NCBI GenBank assembly: GCA_963712055.1
Contig: CAVQGN010000004.1
Location: 468,562-532,561, forward strand
Direction of reading: 5' to 3'
DNA: 64,000 nucleotides
From: JAHBVL01 sp963712055
GTDB lineage: Bacteria; Chloroflexota; Chloroflexia; Thermomicrobiales; UBA6265
Positions 61,011 through 64,000 of this stretch are shown here, one piece after another (position 1 is the first letter of the stretch; the number at the start of each line of letters is the position of its first letter). Under the pieces are notes generated by a model, which saw only the letters and a program-made list of their open reading frames with translations, was not told the origin of the DNA and did not search any database. The translations under genes and the position numbers were made by a program.

Positions 61011-62558
61011 TCAGACCGCGCCTGCGCTCCGCTCATCGATCACCCAGCGCGCTAACGAGGGGAAAAGGCCGACGGCGTTCTTCCAGTAGACCTGTTCCGC
61101 AGTCTCAGCGTCGAGGCCGACCTCTGCGTAGCAGGTGAGCATGTACGGCAGTGAGATGAGCGGGAAGTCGGAACCAAAAAGCAAACGCGCGGGTCCGACT
61201 GCATCCAGCCCGCGTTGGATCGCGCCAACCGCGAGATAGGTGCTGCAGAACTCGATGAGGATGTTCGGTGCGGGAGCCAATCTGATCGCCGCGTCGTGCG
61301 TCGGGTGGGGAGCGTCGCCATATCCGGCATGAGCCGCGATGATCGGAAGATCTGGATGCTCACCGGCGAGTTCGACCAACGCTTCTGGCCAGTCGGCGCC
61401 AAGGTTGTGAATCAGCACGGGTTTTCGATACGGTGCGATCCGTTCGAAGAGTTCGCGCATCTCACGGCTGTTGGTGTTCGTCGCTGAATGTGCCGCATGA
61501 ATCTTGACGCCAACAAAGCGATCGTTCTGAGCGAGTCGTTCGAGTTCCCGTTGTGAATCGTCGGGATACCGTGGATCAACCACCACATACCCGCTCACCT
61601 GCGGTATCTGGGTGAGCATCGAAGCCACTTCATCGTTGCCCTGCCGGAGATCGTAGAAGATGCCGGTGGCCGATGAACAGACACCGGCGACAACCCCATG
61701 GTCAGCAAGGTGACTCGCATAGGCTTGAGGATCGTAGAGCGGGACCGGACCACCGCGAAGGCGATCGTGAAGATGGATGTCGATAACCGGTATCGTGTGG
61801 TTGTCGACGATCGGCCCGACTGATTCTGATTCGCTGGTTGAATGAAGGTTCAGGTCAAAGAGTCGATCCGCGTTTTCCCAAGCGATGCGTTCACGATCCT
61901 GAGGAGTAATCGCCGCTCGTTCCAGCGTTTGCCAAGCGACCCAGGGTGAATAGCGCGGAGCGCCCGATCCGAAAAGCAGGCGCTCAGCGCCAACCATCTC
62001 GACCGCTCGTTCGATCCCTTCCGGGCTGGTGATGCGTCCTGTCTCGATGTAGATGTCGGGATGCCGACCAGCCAGCAGCAGCAACTCGCTCAAAGGGTAG
62101 TAGCGAGCTTCCGTGAAGAGGAGGGGCACACTCGCTCCGCCTCGCACCGAAACGACCTGGCTGGGTAGACCAGGCGAGGACGCGTCGATCGACAGCACGG
62201 CTCCGGTCCCGGCCAGTTTTTCGACGATCGCTTCCAGAAAGACGGAATCTGGCGGCCATCCGCCTTCGCGAGGAGAAATTCGGAAGAGACGGGCACCGGC
62301 CGCCAAGCAGCGATCGATCTCCGCTTGCCAGGAGTAGGAATCTCGAGGATGGATCGCGCAAACTGGTCTCATCCACTCGAAGTTTGCACAAGCGGCCAGC
62401 GTCTGATTGTTGGCTGTCAGTGCATCGGTGCTGCCTTGTCGGCACCCGACGAAGGCGACAGCACACGGAATGCGTTCGAGTTCGGTCAGCAGTGTCTCGA
62501 TAGGGAATCGCTGTGCCTGCTCACGGCCGCCAAAGGCGGTGTTGGTATCAACGATCAT
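61011..62558 (-). CDS. Amidohydrolase-2 family protein with two tandem domains
   Basis: A 515-residue protein with two TIM-barrel amidohydrolase domains. The first (residues 1-265) starts MIVDTNTAFGG, so the HxH metal pair is replaced, and it ends LLFGSGAPRYSPW. The second (about 280-515) starts PVIDIHLHDRL with HxH intact, and has GVKIHAAHSAT, IIAAHAGYGDAPH and LLFGSDFPLISLPY with the catalytic Asp. The C-terminal half is probably an active hydrolase or decarboxylase and the N-terminal half structural or regulatory. The ATG at 62558 is chosen; the gene overlaps the upstream DegT gene by 11 bp. Confidence 0.85.
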   Translation of the reverse strand: MIVDTNTAFGGREQAQRFPIETLLTELERIPCAVAFVGCRQGSTDALTANNQTLAACANFEWMRPVCAIHPRDSYSWQAEIDRCLAAGARLFRISPREGGWPPDSVFLEAIVEKLAGTGAVLSIDASSPGLPSQVVSVRGGASVPLLFTEARYYPLSELLLLAGRHPDIYIETGRITSPEGIERAVEMVGAERLLFGSGAPRYSPWVAWQTLERAAITPQDRERIAWENADRLFDLNLHSTSESESVGPIVDNHTIPVIDIHLHDRLRGGPVPLYDPQAYASHLADHGVVAGVCSSATGIFYDLRQGNDEVASMLTQIPQVSGYVVVDPRYPDDSQRELERLAQNDRFVGVKIHAAHSATNTNSREMRELFERIAPYRKPVLIHNLGADWPEALVELAGEHPDLPIIAAHAGYGDAPHPTHDAAIRLAPAPNILIEFCSTYLAVGAIQRGLDAVGPARLLFGSDFPLISLPYMLTCYAEVGLDAETAEQVYWKNAVGLFPSLARWVIDERSAGAV

Positions 62559-63810
62559 CGGCCCCACCGTTCGCCTGATAGAGATTCGGGATGACTTTGC
62601 GAACTGCCAAAGCGACGTCATCAGCCTCCGTATCAGTCCATTGTTCGTCGACGCCAATCAGGATAAGACTCTCCCGTGCTGCCTCGAAAACGGGGCAGAG
62701 CCCAGGTGCGTAGTCGAATGGTCGCTCTGTGTAGGGGGAGTCAAAAGGAAAGCCAGATGATCCATAGGTGTTCTTGTCGGCGAGAACTGGCCACGTGTAA
62801 AGCGGGGATACGTACTTGGCGGTAAAAGGAATTCCCTCGGCGCGAAGCGCAGTCGCAGCTTGGTCGGCATCGATCGATTCGTCGAGCAGCAGGTGCATGA
62901 TCCAGTAGCTGGACACTGAACCTGGAAGTGAACGTGGAATCCTCACGCCGTCGACACCCACCAGCTGGCGGTGGACTCGTTCGACAACCCGGCGTCTCGT
63001 GGCCACGTTTTCCTGCAACCGGTCGATTCCCACCAGGGCAACCGCCGCTGCAAGTTCGTTCAAACGATAGTTCTGGCCCAGGAAGAGACTGTACCGGTCC
63101 GTTTCGTCACGGGGCCAGGCTTTGTCGGCGAAAAGTCTTGCGCGTTTGCCCATGGCGTCGTTATTGGTCAGGACCATTCCGCCTTCGCCCGCGTTCAGAT
63201 GTTTCGAGTTATTGAGACTGAAACTCGAAACATCTCCGATGGTGCCGGCGAAACGTCCATTGAGCTGGCCCAGTTGTACCTGGGCGCAATCTTCGATCAG
63301 GACGAGACCATGGCGGTCCGCAATCTCTCGCAGGGTTTCAACGTCGGCCAGCCCGCCGAAAAGATGCACCGCCAGAATCGCGCGTGTCCGTGAGGTGATC
63401 TTTGATTCGACACTGACTGGATCGAGGCAAAATGTCTCCGGATCGAGATCGGCAAACACTGGGATAGCGTTCTGAAACAGAATCCCAAGCACCGTTCCGA
63501 AATCGCTGCAAGGCGTCGTGATGATTTCATCGCCGGGTTCTGGATCGACAATGGCGATGCAGGTGTGGACTGCAGCCGACCCGGACGAAACGGCCACGGC
63601 GTGCTCCACCCCGTAAAGCTCGGCGAACGACCGCTCGAGGTCCTTGACGGCTGTGCCTCCATGTCGGCCCAGTTGGCCTGACCGGATGACCCTTGTGACG
63701 GCCTCGATCTCGGCGTCGCCCATCAATCGACCGTTTTCGCCAGGCATTGGCGCATTGCGGACGGATATCCCTCCAGCGATAGCCAGTGTTTCCTCCGGGT
63801 TCGTGATCAT
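62548..63810 (-). CDS. DegT/DnrJ/EryC1/StrS family aminotransferase
   Basis: A 420-residue PLP enzyme. The ATG at 63810 has GGAGG seven bases upstream; the longer frame adds a basic, non-homologous N-terminus. AVSSGSAAVHTCIAIVDPEPGDEIITTPCSDFGTVLGI binds PLP phosphate. LVLIEDCAQ holds the pyridine-N Asp174, and NNSKHLNAGEGG the Schiff-base Lys203. Such enzymes transaminate keto-sugars or keto-cyclitols. It is co-transcribed with the two-domain amidohydrolase, so the pair may process an amino-cyclitol or amino-sugar (inference). Confidence 0.9.
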   Translation of the reverse strand: MITNPEETLAIAGGISVRNAPMPGENGRLMGDAEIEAVTRVIRSGQLGRHGGTAVKDLERSFAELYGVEHAVAVSSGSAAVHTCIAIVDPEPGDEIITTPCSDFGTVLGILFQNAIPVFADLDPETFCLDPVSVESKITSRTRAILAVHLFGGLADVETLREIADRHGLVLIEDCAQVQLGQLNGRFAGTIGDVSSFSLNNSKHLNAGEGGMVLTNNDAMGKRARLFADKAWPRDETDRYSLFLGQNYRLNELAAAVALVGIDRLQENVATRRRVVERVHRQLVGVDGVRIPRSLPGSVSSYWIMHLLLDESIDADQAATALRAEGIPFTAKYVSPLYTWPVLADKNTYGSSGFPFDSPYTERPFDYAPGLCPVFEAARESLILIGVDEQWTDTEADDVALAVRKVIPNLYQANGGADDR

Positions 63811-63966
63811 CGGAACCTCCACGGTTCTGCCCAAACGATTCCTCACTATTGCTCGGCACGATAACGTCAAAAGGCCCTTTGTCGCGAGTCGCCTTCTTGC
63901 ACGAATCGCTCCATGCGGCCTGGGCAAGGGAAGATTGCTGTGAGAGACCTTGTAGAATCAGCCCAG

Positions 63967-64000
63967 GCGGGCGTGGCGGAATGGCAGACGCTGCGGTCTT
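63967..64000 (+). tRNA. tRNA-Leu, 5' part (cut by window edge)
   Basis: Starts GCGGGCGTGGCGGAATGGCAGACGC, the typical 5' end and D arm of bacterial tRNA-Leu. The anticodon lies beyond the window. A -10-like TAGAAT is at 63953-63958. Confidence 0.8.

Overview
The window looks like a chromosomal segment of a high-GC bacterium. The most likely source is Chloroflexota, class Thermomicrobia or a relative. This is inference from gene content: a DUF3090 protein, GatCAB components alongside a U1-A72 tRNA-Gln, two Ku genes with a three-domain LigD, peptide ABC importers with Tat or Sec substrate-binding proteins, and an HrcA/CIRCE-type dnaJ. There is no rRNA operon, phage or CRISPR array. The right edge cuts a tRNA-Leu and the left edge cuts a membrane protein.

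Layout. 0-4 kb: a truncated PH-like membrane protein, a gene-poor stretch, a Tat-exported protein and tRNA-Arg(TCT). 4-9.2 kb: a DAO-type flavoenzyme followed by a peptide ABC importer (binding protein plus two permeases, no ATPase). 9.2-12.7 kb: a minus-strand operon of polysaccharide deacetylase, YtcJ-like amidohydrolase, UPF0173 metallo-hydrolase and a small unknown protein. 12.8-15.1 kb: an ADP-ribosylglycohydrolase-fold protein that has lost its metal ligands, then CIRCE-dnaJ. 15.2-18.5 kb: tRNA-Gln, glmU, prs, birA. 18.6-25.5 kb: a beta-oxidation and electron-transfer operon (acyl-CoA dehydrogenase, thiolase, gamma-carbonic anhydrase-like protein, enoyl-CoA hydratase, EtfB, EtfA, FixC-like dehydrogenase) that would pass acyl-CoA electrons through ETF to quinone. 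25.5-26.3 kb: an eight-unit array of REP-like palindromic repeats. 26.4-30.9 kb: a large Asp-box propeller protein and two VOC proteins plus a VOC remnant. 31.1-34.8 kb: a second peptide ABC importer.

34.9-39.3 kb is an NHEJ locus: ligD converges on a minus-strand operon of a zinc-ribbon protein and two Ku genes. A perfect palindrome overlaps the -35 of that operon's promoter. 40.9-48.3 kb is a probable acquired island with visibly more A/T-rich codons in its end genes: M19 dipeptidase, NhaC antiporter, TetR regulator, ThrE exporter and a C45 acyltransferase/amidohydrolase. It is bordered by degenerate duplicates of neighbouring genes (a DUF1801 fragment on the left, esterase/gatA fragments on the right). 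49.5-53.3 kb: esterase, a gatA broken by three frameshifts, gatC and a CarH-like B12-binding MerR regulator. 53.3-64 kb: a lipoprotein, dnaX, rsmI, rodA, DUF3090, tRNA-Gly, a PAP2 phosphatase, a two-domain amidohydrolase, a DegT aminotransferase and the start of tRNA-Leu.

A caution on quality: five single-base gains, all explicable as one extra G or C, break otherwise well-preserved genes (enoyl-CoA hydratase, second binding protein, gatA three times). They may be sequence errors rather than true pseudogenization.
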